The notes below the pieces were generated by a model. That model had not been told where the DNA came from. It ran no database searches and was given only the letters and a program-made list of their open reading frames with translations. Below, piece by piece: positions 24,100 to 36,143 of a DNA stretch of 64,000 bases; position 1 is the first letter of the stretch; each line of letters opens with the position of its first letter. This stretch comes from Cryptomeria japonica (taxonomy: Eukaryota; Streptophyta; Pinopsida; Cupressales; Cupressaceae): positions 619,241,255 to 619,305,254 of the forward strand of contig NC_081409.1 of the NCBI RefSeq assembly GCF_030272615.1, written 5' to 3'. A program made the position numbers and the translations under genes.

Positions 24100-24230
24100 A
24101 GTACTAGTGCAATGGAGTATGATGTAGTACGATGGTAGTATGAATGATGATAGTATGATAGAATATGATGAAGTAAAATGAGGTACGATGGAGTATGATG
24201 ATGTTCAATGAAGTACGATGGTTCTTAGCA
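24100..24230. repeat. Degenerate AGTATGATG-type simple repeat
   Basis: Reiterated AGTATGATG, GTACGATGG and AATATGATGA words over about 130 bases. Confidence 0.65.
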
Positions 24231-25069
24231 AGGATTTGCAACAAGACTGGAAAATTAAACACTTTTCTAATGACTCCAGAAATACAACAATTAGAGATGC
24301 AACAACAATCAAAATCCAAAGGACTAAACAATAGCGAGGATAGACTCTTCACAAAAGTGTCATTTCCAAATAATGCAAAGAGAGATTCCCAACAAAACAA
24401 ATGGAATCAAACTTCAATAGATATAAAAGAATATAACTTTGCGAGAACCAAGCTCAAAGGAAAAAATATCAAATAAACTCAACATCTCCTTGATCAAATC
24501 AGGGTAACAACAAGCTAATACATTTATAGACATTGCATAGAAAGCTCTTAATATTTTCATGACAACAACCAAATAATAAATGATTTATATGAAAATTAAA
24601 CACTAGACTATATAATAGAACTATATCTTAAATCTAGCAACCATATTATTTCCCATTCCTACACACAACAAACTCAGGCACGGAGAGGACAATCTACCAG
24701 CTTGGAAATGATGTTAAGGCAATGAAATTTGATGAAGAACCAAAATCCAAATCCAAATCCTAATCCAGCAAGCTCCAAGCAACCACAATCCAAGCTCCAG
24801 CCAAAGCAAAATCTCCAAATGCACATCAATATCTCTCAAAATCCAAGCTCGACAATGAACAGAGAAAACAAATAAATAGAAAATTGAATCCAAAAATAAA
24901 GAAATATTCCAACCAATCAAAATAATCCATTAAACTATATTATTCACCTACCATGTGTGAATATGAGTTAGATAATATAAAACTATATTATTTACTTACC
25001 CTCATAGAAAACGACCAATCAAAATAGTGGGTAGGTAAAATTTATATTAATAAAGTAGTAATATAAGCA
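24231..25069. other. Unclassified AT-rich DNA, no gene seen
   Basis: Only short open frames without family motifs. A Gln/Asn-rich plus-strand frame around 24195-24476 looks like chance reading of A-rich sequence. Confidence 0.45.
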
Positions 25070-26208
25070 TGTTGGAATCAATAAACACTAACAGGGGGGG
25101 GGGGGTAAATCAGTGTTCTACAATACTAAACATTCATTAACTGATTCTTAATCCACTTGAAGCAACTGAATGAAAGATAGATGTAAGACATAAAGAAAAC
25201 AATCACCAACACCATAACACTAGGATTTTTACGTGGAAACCTTGTTAAGGGAAAAACCACGGTGGGATTATAACCCACAATATTAGTATACTCTGCTAAA
25301 AGTATATAAATATTACATAAGGTGAATGCACATACATTCAAGAACACTGCCTAGAGATCACTGCTCAGATTACAAGTAAGGGCTACAACCCCGAAAGGCT
25401 CATTGCCTTACAAATGTTTGTAAGAGATTAAAATGAAGTTTGAACTATGAAGTAGCATCAACAAATACCTCGATATAGCTCTAGTTAAGCATATATAGCA
25501 TATCCTTGCACTGTTCTACAACTCTTCTCTCATCTTCTTTTCTACTATAATCCAAAGCACAAATCTAACACTTGTGCACATGAAACTATGCACAATCTCT
25601 CATACCCATTACTAACATCAACAACACAAACCCAAAATGATCAAATAAACCTTTCTTATATATTTGCATTGCCAATTAAATCACAACCTCATGTTGGCTT
25701 CAAGAACACGTCACAAAGGATGAAATGTGTGTAGAAGTTTTCTCAACCCTATCTTAACACCCATGTAGACTAAAACAAGATATCCACATGCTTCCCACAT
25801 GATAGCTCATCAACCTTGAACACATAAACAATCACCAAAATCGATCTGCAAACTGAATTACCACACCTTATAGTTGATATACATAGTCCATACCAAAAAC
25901 ATGATTACCAAATGTCCCAACTAACATGAAACACATTACCAAAGGCCAAAATCCTAGAATAAGGCATATTACATGTCCACAAACCTTCTCTTAAATATGA
26001 ATAGAAAAATACATAACCAAAATAATCCACCAATGAAAACATTGATCATTCTATCGGATGTCCTATTTCCTTACCGGACCTTACTAGACTCAATCAATCT
26101 TCACTCAATCTTTTGGAATGATGAAAACATGAACTGTAGATGCAAATTTTGATATGAGTTTCCATCAATAACAAAATATCAACATACTTGTAGTGTCTCT
26201 TGCCAACA
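25070..26208 (-). repeat. 3' LTR of LARD C (minus strand)
   Basis: TGTTGG at 25070 and CCAACA ending at 26208 form the terminal inverted hexamer. A run of 12 G followed by TAAATCAG lies 25 bases in, at the same place as the GGGGGGTGAATCAG motif of the other LTRs. A pyrimidine tract (polypurine on the minus strand) immediately follows 26208. The sister LTR is not in the window. Confidence 0.8.
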
Positions 26209-26222
26209 ATTTCCCCCTTTGG
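26209..26222 (-). other. Polypurine tract of LARD C
   Basis: On the minus strand CCAAAGGGGGAAAT abuts the LTR start TGTTGG. It lies in the loop of a 13 bp perfect hairpin (26198-26236). Confidence 0.82.
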
Positions 26223-26439
26223 CATTGTTGGCAAGACTTCTGAAAAATGACTAAGTGTCAAACCGAAAACCAAAATGTATACACTGCCACCAAAAATCAA
26301 TAAATCCCCCTAAGATAAATATTTTTCACTTATCTACTCTCCCGCTTTGACATCAATGGAAAATGTAGTTTTGGAAACAAAAAATGCTACATACATATGT
26401 ACACAGTTATACTCACAAAAATTGAAAAATATTTGCATA

Positions 26440-26922
26440 AGAATTTCTTAGAGAGTTTAGATGGATATCCTAGCTCTTCTTAAGACTCTCCATCATAGTT
26501 ATGAGCCCACTAAGCAAGCATGCAAGTTCCTATACTGATCTTAGATTGGATGTCTCTAAGGATTTCATGGTAGCTTGAGCATCTTCCAAACCACTAAGCA
26601 TAATATCCATTTTAGGAGTGATAAGGCTCCTAAGTATACTGACTTGACCAATTATTTTTTCCTTTTCCTGATTCAGACTCCTAATTTTATCAAGCAAAGA
26701 TATTACTTGTTTTTCATGACCGCTCATGGAGACTGATAAGGGATCAAATGACTAAGATAATTTGATAAGTTGATCCTCATGATCTTTCATCTTACTCTCT
26801 ATATCCTAAGTAAACTTGGATAGCTTTAAACATGACTTATAGATATTTCCACCCTCAAACAGTATATCTTGAATGGCTTTAATACCAATATCTACAGTGA
26901 CTCTTGTTATCACTACTTTGAT
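26440..26922 (-). pseudogene. LARD-family protein, C-terminal coiled-coil tail (copy C, downstream piece)
   Basis: Minus-strand reading parallels the tail of copy A. Its ILFEGGNIYKSCLKL...DIESKMKDHEDQLIKL corresponds to ILYLFQKLYTFYLFI...KIEAIEKKITDLSNKL in A. A clean 65-codon Lys/Glu/Leu helix at 26727-26530 includes DKIRSLNQEKEKIIGQVS. Coding is cut at 26922 by element X, and the upstream part resumes at 33181 in the same frame. Stops near 26800 and 26750 show decay. Confidence 0.65.
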
Positions 26923-27230
26923 CATTAGGTGATTTTGTTCTCTAATCCGCTAAAATCTGCAAAATTGTGCTTAGTACTTCATTTTGCCTCTGAGGTTTAT
27001 TGGTTTAAGGGTTTAAGGTTTTTGCAATTTACCCTTTTCTATCTTGAAATCCCTACATTTTATTTCCTTTTTTCTTTTTCCACTTAAGTGGAAGGGTCGA
27101 CCCATCATGAGGAGAGGTTCCCCCTTTTAAGTTTTGCCTTAGGCGGGTCTTTAATAGTGTTTTGATTTTTCACCTTCTCCTAAGTTTTTATTTCTTTATC
27201 GGGCTTTGTAAAGATTGTGCAAGTTTTGAT

Positions 27231-28350
27231 TGATCTAACGGTGCATGTGATCTCACAAAGGGAAGATGCATGAAATTTACCTTTCACGAAGTGGCAAAAA
27301 GGTGGTGGGCTAGAGCAAAGCAGTCACGAGGAAGGCTAAAGGCTGAGTATCTTTTGATTGATCCAATGGTTTGCGTCATTTCACATGGAAAAAATGAGCG
27401 AAGTTTACCTTTCATGAAGTGGCGAAAGGATGGCAGGCCCCAAAGGTAAGCGGATCCCTTGGTTAAAGACCAAGCATCTCCGATAAGATCTAGCAATTGG
27501 CGCTATTTCACATGGAAAAAATGTGTGAATTTTACCTTTCACGAAGTAGCGAAAGGGCAGTGGGCCCAGTGAAAGGGTGGCTTGCAAGATAAAATAAGTG
27601 CATCTCCAAGAAGATCCAACGGTGCACGTTGTTTCGCAACCCGAAGCAACATGAAGTTTACTCTTCGTGAAATAGCAAAAAAGAGCTGGCAGTTACGTGG
27701 TGGATGAGATGGAAATGCAGTTGGGTGTTTGGCTAAGGCAAAAGGTGATCTGTTAGTAGGACATGTGGCTCCAAATGGATCATGAGGGGCCCATTTGATT
27801 AAGTGGCAATATTGATGAAATCCATGACTAGATAAGACACGTGGCAGTTCAGATGTGGAGATCGACAGAGTTCTTGAGCGAATGAATGGCCAATAAATGG
27901 GGGCTATTTGCCAGAAATCAGTAGGACAAGTGGATTCCACATAGAGGGCCCACTTTAAAGGTTAAAGGAGTTAAAAGTTGTGCATCTCAAAATTGATCCA
28001 ACGATGCGTGTTATTTTGCAATGAAAAGAATCGAGGTAATTAACCTTTCCAAAACAACGAAAACCATTAGTGGTGATGATTTCATGCGGTTAGTTAAATA
28101 GACTAGTGGTCACCGTGGAGAATAACAGTCGAGATAGTGATACAAAATCCAATGGTTAGCGTTGTTTTACAATGAAAAGATGCATGAGATTAATGCTTCA
28201 TGAAATAGTGAAAGGAAGGTGGGGCCCATTTCTTAGTAGGATGACCCAGGTAAGGTAAAGAACATGCATGTTTTTCAGGATCCGATGGACGACATTGTTT
28301 CACAATGAAAAGATGCGAGGTTTTTATCTTCTTCAAAGTAGCAAAAAGGC
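27231..28350 (+). repeat. Degenerate tandem array, unit about 127 bp
   Basis: Units begin with GATC(C/T)AA(C/T)GGT-like words at 27231, 27359, 27486, 27612, 27994, 28146 and 28278. Each is followed by a TTTCACA(T/A)(G)GAAAA block, then TTTACCTTTCACGAAGT(G/A)GC(A/G)AAA and usually a GGGCCC-like end. The first four are evenly spaced (128, 127, 126); 27740-27990 is more diverged. It lies directly upstream of the element X gene. Confidence 0.75.
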
Positions 28351-28740
28351 AAGATACTTAGAAAATTCTTTGTGGTCCGTTGGAGCCATTTTTTGAATTC
28401 AATTGCGAATTGACTACCGAAGAATGTGGTTTAATATTTCTATTCAATGCTCAGTTGCCATAATAAGCTTCACATCAGCTGAATCCTTGGCATCATTTTG
28501 AAAATTCTTGCAGAGGAACTAGTGCACAAAGCGAATTTATTTTGGCAATAAGTAAGTTCTACATATTGCTTGACAGTTACAGTTTGAATTGATATCACCA
28601 GGTCCTTGATTTCTCATAGGTTTGTTTAAAGTTTTAATTGAAATAACTATAATTCTGAGATGGAACCATGAAGAGATTTCATAGGAAAGGTCAATTACTA
28701 GGAGAGAGCCATTTGTGATGACTTTTTAGAACAATTAACT

Positions 28741-31700
28741 ATGTCTACTAATGTCACAGCTAAAATGAAAGAATTATTACCCAAGGCTTCCCGTCTAAGA
28801 ATTGGCAATGGTTTGTATGACAAAGGGAACTGGTTAAGCGATTCACAGATAGGGATATCAGGTCTAGGACTCTTCAAAGTGGGATTTAGCCAAATAAATT
28901 CCCCTACTCTAATGAATAGTATATGGGATCTAGATGTTGGAAATCTCATAGTCCCAGGGGTTTCATGGATGTGTACCTGTTGACATAGATTTCAAATAAC
29001 TATGATCCTGTTGCTAGGTGTGTTAGAAACGTAAATGGGGGATATTTAATTGAGATAAATGATGATGAGTTTAGGAAAGTGTTCAGACTTGGTGAGGTTT
29101 CAAATTATTTAGAGCCCATCAATTTTGAAACACTTGCAAAGGTATACAATGTGCAGAGAGATCACCTCAGGAGTGGCCCTTTGAAAGAATTTTTTGTCAA
29201 AATAGGAGGATTGGCTATTGTAGGCCCTAGCACCATGTAACCCTTCTCTCTAAATCTATTTACTTTGAGGGATAAAGGGATGTATTGGTCCCTATGTCAT
29301 ATTTTTGGGGAGGATGTTGAAACAACCATGCCAACCCACTATATGCTCATGTTAGCACAAATTTTGAACCCATCTCTGGTAGTAACTTTTGCCTTTGCAC
29401 CTTATCTCACTGATGCCATTCATGAAGGGTTGATGGGGATAAAAAATTCTAAGGTAGATAGACCTTTTGGATGGTATTCTCTTCTTATGCACATTTTTTT
29501 ATTCAAAGTTGTTGATTATTTTGCTAGTGAAATGGACCTTATTAAGGAAATGGATAATGAGGAGATGCTTGTTCAATTGTGGAGCATAATTTTATCTTGC
29601 GATAGAGAGGATGTGATTTATTTGAAGTTTGATAGATGTTTTCCATCTAGGCTTAGGATCCTCTTGTGCCCACAAAACCCTAGAATTCCTAAAGCTCTCC
29701 TTGAATTCCTTAGGCCTAAGGAATTTGCTCAAGATATTAAGATTGTTCACAACTGGGGTAATATATACTTATACCCTATCTCTACTATGTTCAGAGTCTA
29801 TGGTTTCAGAGGAACTCCATATTTGCTCCCCTATCAAGTCACATTGAAGATAGGAATTGCAGAGGTCCTAAGGCAAATCAGAGGTTTGTAAGAAGCAAAA
29901 TTAACAAATAGAGGGAAAGGGACAATTTTCCCAACTGTCACCATTGAACATCAATTTGTAATCACCAAGGGTGGTTGGAAATATTTTGATGACTTCTTTC
30001 AGCCATATAGGTTTTCTACTGCAATATCAAGGTTTGTTGATACTGAAGACTTTTTTAATGGTATGTTCAAGAAGAGAGCCGTATGTAAAGGCAGACCACA
30101 CCAGTTCCATTTTCTTGAGGATTTGATTAGAAATGAATTCAACCTTGACGAATATGAATTAAGAAAGGAAAAATGGATAGCATATAAAAGGGCTCTTGAT
30201 TTTATCCACCAATTTGATATTGGTTATGACCCTTTGTCCAATTTTACTCCCTTTGATGAAAAGACTAAATTATTGATACTTTATTTTGAAGATTTAATGC
30301 AGACCTTAAAGGAGAAAAGGGAAGTTATATTGGAAAATGATCCTGAAAGGGCTAAGTTGGTTCTAGCCAAGCCTGCCTTTGCTAAGGCCATCCCTCTAGG
30401 TGAATATGTGATGCACCAGGGCCAAAATACAGCATGCTAGTGCCAGTGAGGGGTGAGCTTTCTACTTCAAAGGGGAAAAGAGCAATAGAAGATGTAGTTG
30501 AAATTCAAGATTCCCCTAAAAGGCAAAGGGTGGGAAAAGAGGTACAAACAAGTGAGCCTTTATACTCTCCATCCCAATCCTGAATCCATGTGGGAGATGA
30601 ACATGCAGTGTATGAGAAATTATTACAGTTAGGAAGTCTTGGGGAGATTGCATATACTTATGAAGAAGTACAATAAGGGATGCCTAAAGAGCCACCAAGT
30701 GCTAAAATGGAATTGACTACAGAGGAGTTTAAGGGAAAAGAGCTAGACCCTATCATCAAATAGGCCAGTGAAGAATTCCTAGTTGATAATAATTTTATAA
30801 CAACAAGATCTTTCATGCAATTTGTTTGGAAGCAAAATATAGAAAAATTCAAAGCCAAATGTGAGAAGAGGCAAAATGAACAACCCCACAAAGATGCATC
30901 TATAGTGGAGGAAGAAGTAAAACAAGAAATGATGACAAAATTCAAAACCATTACTCCTGAGCAAGGGAGAGAAATGGTAGCAAAAGCTGGTGTACTAATT
31001 CTCCTTGAGTGGGATATAGCAGATGCACTACTCCTTGAAGCAGTAAGCAAAAAAAACAAAGCCCTTGGAAGGAGTGAAATTTAGTAAGGACCATGTTGCT
31101 TTGGTCATGTGGTCTCTAAGGAGGGATGAAAGCAAAAAGAGGAATGACACTTCAGGGTCTAGCTACCTTGGAGGTATGATTGTGAAAAGAGTGCAGGACA
31201 TAGGGCTAGTAGAAGCTGCTAGTACAGTTTTGGAATTAGTAAAATTCAGTGTGGTTGTAGCCGAGAAGGAAGCCAAAGAAAAATTTGACCTCCACGTAAA
31301 ACTAGAGACGATTCTAAAGGCTTATAATGAAGCCAAAGGAGAGATAGCCCATAGGGATAGCATCATTTCCAAGTTGAAGAATCAATTAGCAAGGAAATAC
31401 CAGACAGATGAATCTTCTACTTTATTTATTGCCTCTTCTCTAGCAAAACCTCCACCCACCAGTCCAATCATTGAATTTCCTCCTTCTCCTATGACTTCTA
31501 GTTTTTAATCAACTAAGACCATACAAGATGAAATGGAAAAGTTGAAGTAGGCTCAGGCCCTATTTGCAAATAAGTATGAGGAAAAGGTCAGAGGCACAAT
31601 TTTGAAGTTTACTGACACAATAGGAGCTTCTATTGTGTACATTTATATGAAAAGAATTTTGAATATGTTGATTGATCTGAAAGAAGACAAGGCTACTCTG

Positions 31701-32250
31701 GAGCCGATTTTGAATAAGTGGATGCTTAGAGAGGTGGATTTGGAGCTTATGTGTTCATCTTATGAAGAGGCAGAGGTTGATAGAAATATTAAATCCATTT
31801 GTGAGTTAGTGAAAAGCATGACCAGGTTAGCAGAAGGAAGAGTCAGTGTAGAAGAAAGGTCAACTTGTATAGAAAAGAATATGCTAACCATAAGTTTGAA
31901 TTGTTTCCCGAGGATTTTGTTAAATCAAGTCAATTGAAAGATGAAAAGGTGTGGCTTGATGAGCTAGTATATAACTTGTCCCAATGGATAAATGAAGTCA
32001 TCAATACAGATGACACAACTTTATTTATTTGGACAATTGAAGAGATTGAGAAAATGAAGTCACATTATGGTTTTTTGGAGACAGAGGTTAAGCAATTAAG
32101 AAACACATGGAAAAGGTTAAATAAACTGAAGAAGAATTTTTTTAATTTCTCCTAGCCGGGTGATGACATGTTCCAAGAGTCGAAAAACAAGTATGCAGTG
32201 CAAGAAGAGGAGGTTCAAGAACAGTTAGAAGATGTTGCAGTAGAATAACA
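28741..32250 (+). pseudogene. Element X large protein of unknown function
   Basis: I do not recognise this family. Start proposed at the ATG at 28741 (MSTNVTAKMKELLPKAS). A frameshift near 28950 leads into a long frame with NNYDPVARCV, INDDEFRKVFRLGE, TMPTHYMLMLAQILNPSLVV, DAIHEGLMGI and FGWYSLLMHIFLF. These look like one globular domain of about 450 residues to roughly 30440. Lys/Glu-rich helical sequence follows (30815-31500), then a coiled-coil end (31602-32155), with further frame changes near 30450-30810, 31080 and 31900. Its plan of globular N-terminus, helical linker and coiled-coil tail resembles the LARD proteins, but I see no shared motif. No RT, integrase or transposase signature is present. 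Confidence 0.6.
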
Positions 32251-33180
32251 AACTTCAAAGCTGTTAGGAATGAAATGATTGTAACTTCTTTTCAGTGGGA
32301 ATCATGCCTGTAATAAACTTTTCTTAGGGAAGTCTGAAGATTTTTTGCATCCATATTATAAATGGATACTAGGACTTTAGAAAAGAGGTATCATGAGGAT
32401 TTGTAAAGAAACTTTGCTGAAATATATCTAGGGTTTTCTAGTTCTTTCAGAGATCACCTTGAGTTATGTAAGACTTTCAAAAATGAATATTAATATATAG
32501 ATCAAAGCTTTCTAAGTCTAAATTTCCATTGTCTTCTAGTGTGCAATTATTAATTTACTGATTTCTTTTGAATAATTTAGGGTTATTTGATTGAATAGGG
32601 ATTGCAAGGCAATCTTACATATATGTTTTAGGCTTTTCTCTTTAGGAGAGGAATCAAATATACTTGGAATATCTCTGTTAGTAAATCAATTGCTTGCTGC
32701 TTTGAATTTGATAAATGTTTTTAGCTTAAAGGGAAAGGACCTATATATATGTTAGGCATATATTAGGTTAATGAAAGCCTAAGTGATGAGATGTATGAGA
32801 ATGTCCAGATTTGGAACTTTTGTTTAAATTGGGCGACTCTGCATCCTAGATAAGGCACTGATATTAGTTGTGGAGTTTTTTCTATCTTTCTTGGGGTCAA
32901 GAGTGAAAATGAACACACTTTTTCTTTTAATGTTTCAGTATTATTTGAGGTGATGAGGTTCATAGGTTTTTAGCATTGGTTTATTATGGATCTCATATAA
33001 AAATTGTGAAAGTATTCACAAGAGGTATACCCACCTGAGCTTTGGATAAGCTTAAAGTGTAGAAGGTTTTGTAGAAACCTTGTTATATGCTTTTCTGGAA
33101 TTCTATTTTCTTTTTGTCCTCTCAATATGCAATAGAGGTTTCAATTTTTCTTACAGAGGGGATTGGGGAAATTAGAATTT
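32251..33180. other. 3' non-coding part of element X, no gene seen
   Basis: AT-rich, with short open frames only. A purine stretch ACAGAGGGGATTGGGG lies 10 bases before the right end and could be a polypurine tract, but no LTR follows. Confidence 0.4.
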
Positions 33181-35190
33181 GAGAACAACAACTCTATCAT
33201 CTGCAACCATATTCTTCAGTGTCTAAAACCTTCTAGCATAAAATTCATTGCGGACCTTCTCTTTATTAGATTTCTCAAATGATTGAAAGTTATTATCCAA
33301 ATAATTGATTAGGCTTTTCATTACCAAATGGAGTGTCTGATAATTCCTTCTGAAATATGAAGGCATGAGTTACTCCAATACACCAAATGCCAAAGTGACC
33401 AACTCACTATTCTCTAAACATGATTTTTCCAAATCTTCACAAGCTTTGGCTTGAGAAAATGCGGCCAATTTAAGCACCTGAATAGGGGAAAAAGAAGAAA
33501 GGTTTATGGGGCCTAGAGTGAATTCCAAATCCTCTACATAAATCTTCTTCTCCTTTGCCAGATCCTTAGTGTCTCTTGCCTTATTCACAACCTTAACTTC
33601 TAACTTCTTCTGATCTACATTGTCCTCTAAGTTTGATTATTTTCAGACCCAAGGATCATCAACCTTATCTGCATCAGTATTATCCTTCTCTTTCAACTTT
33701 AGCTTCTTTCAGGACTAATTTCTAAACAACTTCTTGACATTTCTTAGGTATCACCTCATACTAATTCTCCAATAGAATTGCCCTCAAAATTTATTTAGTT
33801 TCTTTTCTAACCTCATCACTTTTTCCAATCATAATTTTATTTACTCTCTTCTTGCTTCTGAATTTTTCTTTGTTTTCATCGGGGATCCTATCAACTCTTG
33901 TCTTTTCTATTACACGATGGAGTTGGACTAGCACATATTTCCTTATCATTTCCTCTTATATTCTAGTTGTTTCTTTCCTCAGGTCTAAAATGTCATAAAA
34001 GCTTTGAAGAATCTCTGACATTATTTCAATAAGAGCTCTATTATATTTATTTAGATATTTAATGATTTCCTCTACTAAGGTTCTCTTTCTGGAATCATCC
34101 AATAACTCATAATACTTATAAATAGGTTTGAGGTTAACTTCCTTGACGATGGCTTCCTTAACCTTTCTAACAATCATAATGGAAATATTTGACTGAATCT
34201 TTTTGTTTGGTTACTTCTTACTAGATGATTTATCTTTGACAATTCTAATGGTTTTAGCACTTTACTTCAATTCTTTGATAGCATCATATGATTCTCTATC
34301 TTCTTCATCATTAGGGATGAGTATGCTGGCCTATCCTCACTTCCTCTTACCTTCACTAGATGGATTGACTTGAGGCTTAGGTGAACTAACAATTTTCTGA
34401 CCACTAGATGAGGGTCCTGAACCCTTTGGCTGCTTTGGTTTAGGAACAATAGCTTCTGGTTAGCCTTCTTTGTCTTAACAATCTCTTCTTCTTTCAGAAT
34501 ATTCTTCTCCCTAGCTTTCCAGACTGCCTCCTTGGTAATTCCCATATTTTCTGCCATCTATCCAACTTCCTTTCTAAATTTTCTCTACATCTTAGGCTTC
34601 TTTAACTTAGATTGTAAGTCCAAGATCTTCTATTTGTAAGTCCTAAATATTTCCTTAGATGTGTCCACCAATTTTCTTAATGAAACTTGAGCATAGGCAT
34701 CAAGAATTTGTGCTTCAACCTCATATCCAATGGGCATGATCCATGAGGTTCTAGGTTCTACAACTTCCATAAGATATTGGTTAGTATTAACTATGAAGCA
34801 TATTGAGTTTCCATATTTCTCCACAATCTTCTTAGGGATTCTCTCATGGCTCTGCATCATGTTTTGAAAAGTTTTGAAGTATCCCCAAAGAATACCATTC
34901 TTGACTATAGCATCTCCAAGACCATAAAATGTTTCCTTGATTTGCATTACTATCGGCTTGTCATAGGCCCACTGCATTTTTCCAACTCCCAAAATTTCAT
35001 TTATAAAGTAGAAATATAAATTTATAATCAAGGTTCCAAATTTGAATACATGCTTCTTACCTTGCTTGATTTTCTTTTAATTTCTCAATAGCTCTCTCCA
35101 GAGCACTTCACACAAATCGTAAATTTTGATGGCATTGCATTCTTAGATGATAACACATTTGTCTATTTAGGTTGTCAATGAATATATCTA
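33181..35190 (-). pseudogene. LARD-family large protein, middle part (copy C, upstream piece)
   Basis: Minus-strand reading follows copy A closely. DLCEVLWRELLRN, FKFGTLIINLYFYF, GVGKMQWAYDKPI, ERIPKKIVEKYGNSICF and VVEPRTSWIMPIGYEVE correspond in order to DLCEVLLKNLFENL, LKFGSLLLCMFFYF, TIGKVVWELHRPV, YRIPPYVVEKYKDDICF and VVEPRTQSLPPMGYEVE. The best open block is 35031-34630. Lys-rich linker pieces (34557-34267, 34177-33956) and a helical block (33588-33370, with LGPINLSSFSPIQVL) follow toward the tail. Stops and frame changes are frequent. The N-terminus is lost at about 35190, where gypsy B gag abuts; the C-terminus continues across element X at 26922. Confidence 0.72.
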
Positions 35191-36143
35191 TCTTCTCCTA
35201 TTCTAGCACCATTCGAGGATATCGTGAAGCTAATTGTATCCATCTTTGTAGAAATTTCATGACAAGTTCTCCACTCATTTGTTTAGTGTTACATAAATCA
35301 AGCATTGCTACCTCATGTTGAATGTTGTAAGAGTATTGAGAAACAAACTTATCCACCAATTCTATGAATGATCTAATTCCGGGTGGAAGTTTAAAGAACC
35401 ATTCCATAGCTAGTCCACTTAAGCTTTTTGGAAATAATCTCATAAGGTAGGTATCCTCATGTGAAAACTCTAAACTCAGCATGAAAAATTCTTGTATATG
35501 ATCCTGGGAATCAGTGATTCCATTATATTTATCATATTGAGGAGTTTCACAACCTGTAGGAAATGGTATCATGTTTAGATTTCTATCAAAGGGGTAAGGA
35601 TAGATTTCTAGAAGTGAGTACCTTCTAACAGTTCCTCTCTGCATATCTTGAATTTGTGTTTGCAGCATTTTTATTTGTTGGGTAAGAGCTGTGATAGGAT
35701 TATCAACATGATTTATCCTTCTATAACCATGAGTGTGTGTTAAATTATGATCTTGATCTCTTCTTGTGTCATCTTGACCCCTTCTTGTGTCCTCACTAGA
35801 TTTGACATGGTTGAGAATTTCTACATCATCCTTTTAGGGAATGGAATTTTCCTCATTAGTTCTTGTGTTATCAGAAAATTGATGTGTCATTAATTTTGAG
35901 ACAAAAAATATCCTCATGTCATTCATTATCAGGGCAAGAGTCACTTCTCTTTTGTACTAATTTTCTCACATCAAAATCTTGGGGGAGTGTAGCACCAAAT
36001 TTAGCTAACATTAGGAAGTATTTTTCTTTTTCTCTCTCCAATATTTTCACCATAAATTTATGGAATTTAGGCTCTTGTTTGATTTCTTAGAGATGTTATT
36101 ATGTTATTTCCCCTTCTCCTTGTATTTCATTTTTGGGTTCCAT
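35191..36143 (-). pseudogene. Gypsy B gag, C-terminally truncated
   Basis: Start proposed at the ATG at 36143 (MEPKNEIQGEGEI). FHKFMVKILEREKEKYFLML...LPQDFD matches FNRLVEEIMRRDRQYFLQVM...IPHDFD in gypsy A gag. The capsid core 35668-35198 has YPYPFDRNLNMIPFP, TYLMRLFPKSLSGLAMEWFF, LPPGIRSF and FLQRWIQLASRYP, the retrotransposon gag pattern, with the same blocks in gypsy A at 42845-43230. Several stops lie in 35670-36100. The frame ends at about 35190 against LARD C, so zinc knuckle, protease and pol are gone. Confidence 0.82.

Larger units (their letters stand above)
26923..33180. mobile_element. Element X: 6.26 kb insertion of unknown class inside LARD C
   Basis: The LARD C reading frame stops on one side and continues on the other. 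Both flanks carry TTTGA (26918-26922 and 33181-33185), a candidate 5 bp target duplication. Removing one copy keeps the LARD frame. Termini read TCATTAGGTGATTTTG on the left and GGGGAAATTAGAA on the right. I see no long LTRs, terminal inverted repeats, poly-A tail or CTRR end. Cargo is a ~127 bp tandem array and a large plus-strand pseudogene without RT or transposase motifs. Exact ends are uncertain by a few bases. Confidence 0.55.

Noticed and set aside
24195-24476. Gln/Asn-rich plus-strand frame of 93 codons
   Set aside because: A-rich low-complexity DNA, no start context or homologous motif in the window.
26923-33180. Element X as a Helitron (starts with TC after A)
   Set aside because: No CTRR end with hairpin and T on the right, and the restored frame requires the TTTGA duplication, which Helitrons do not make.
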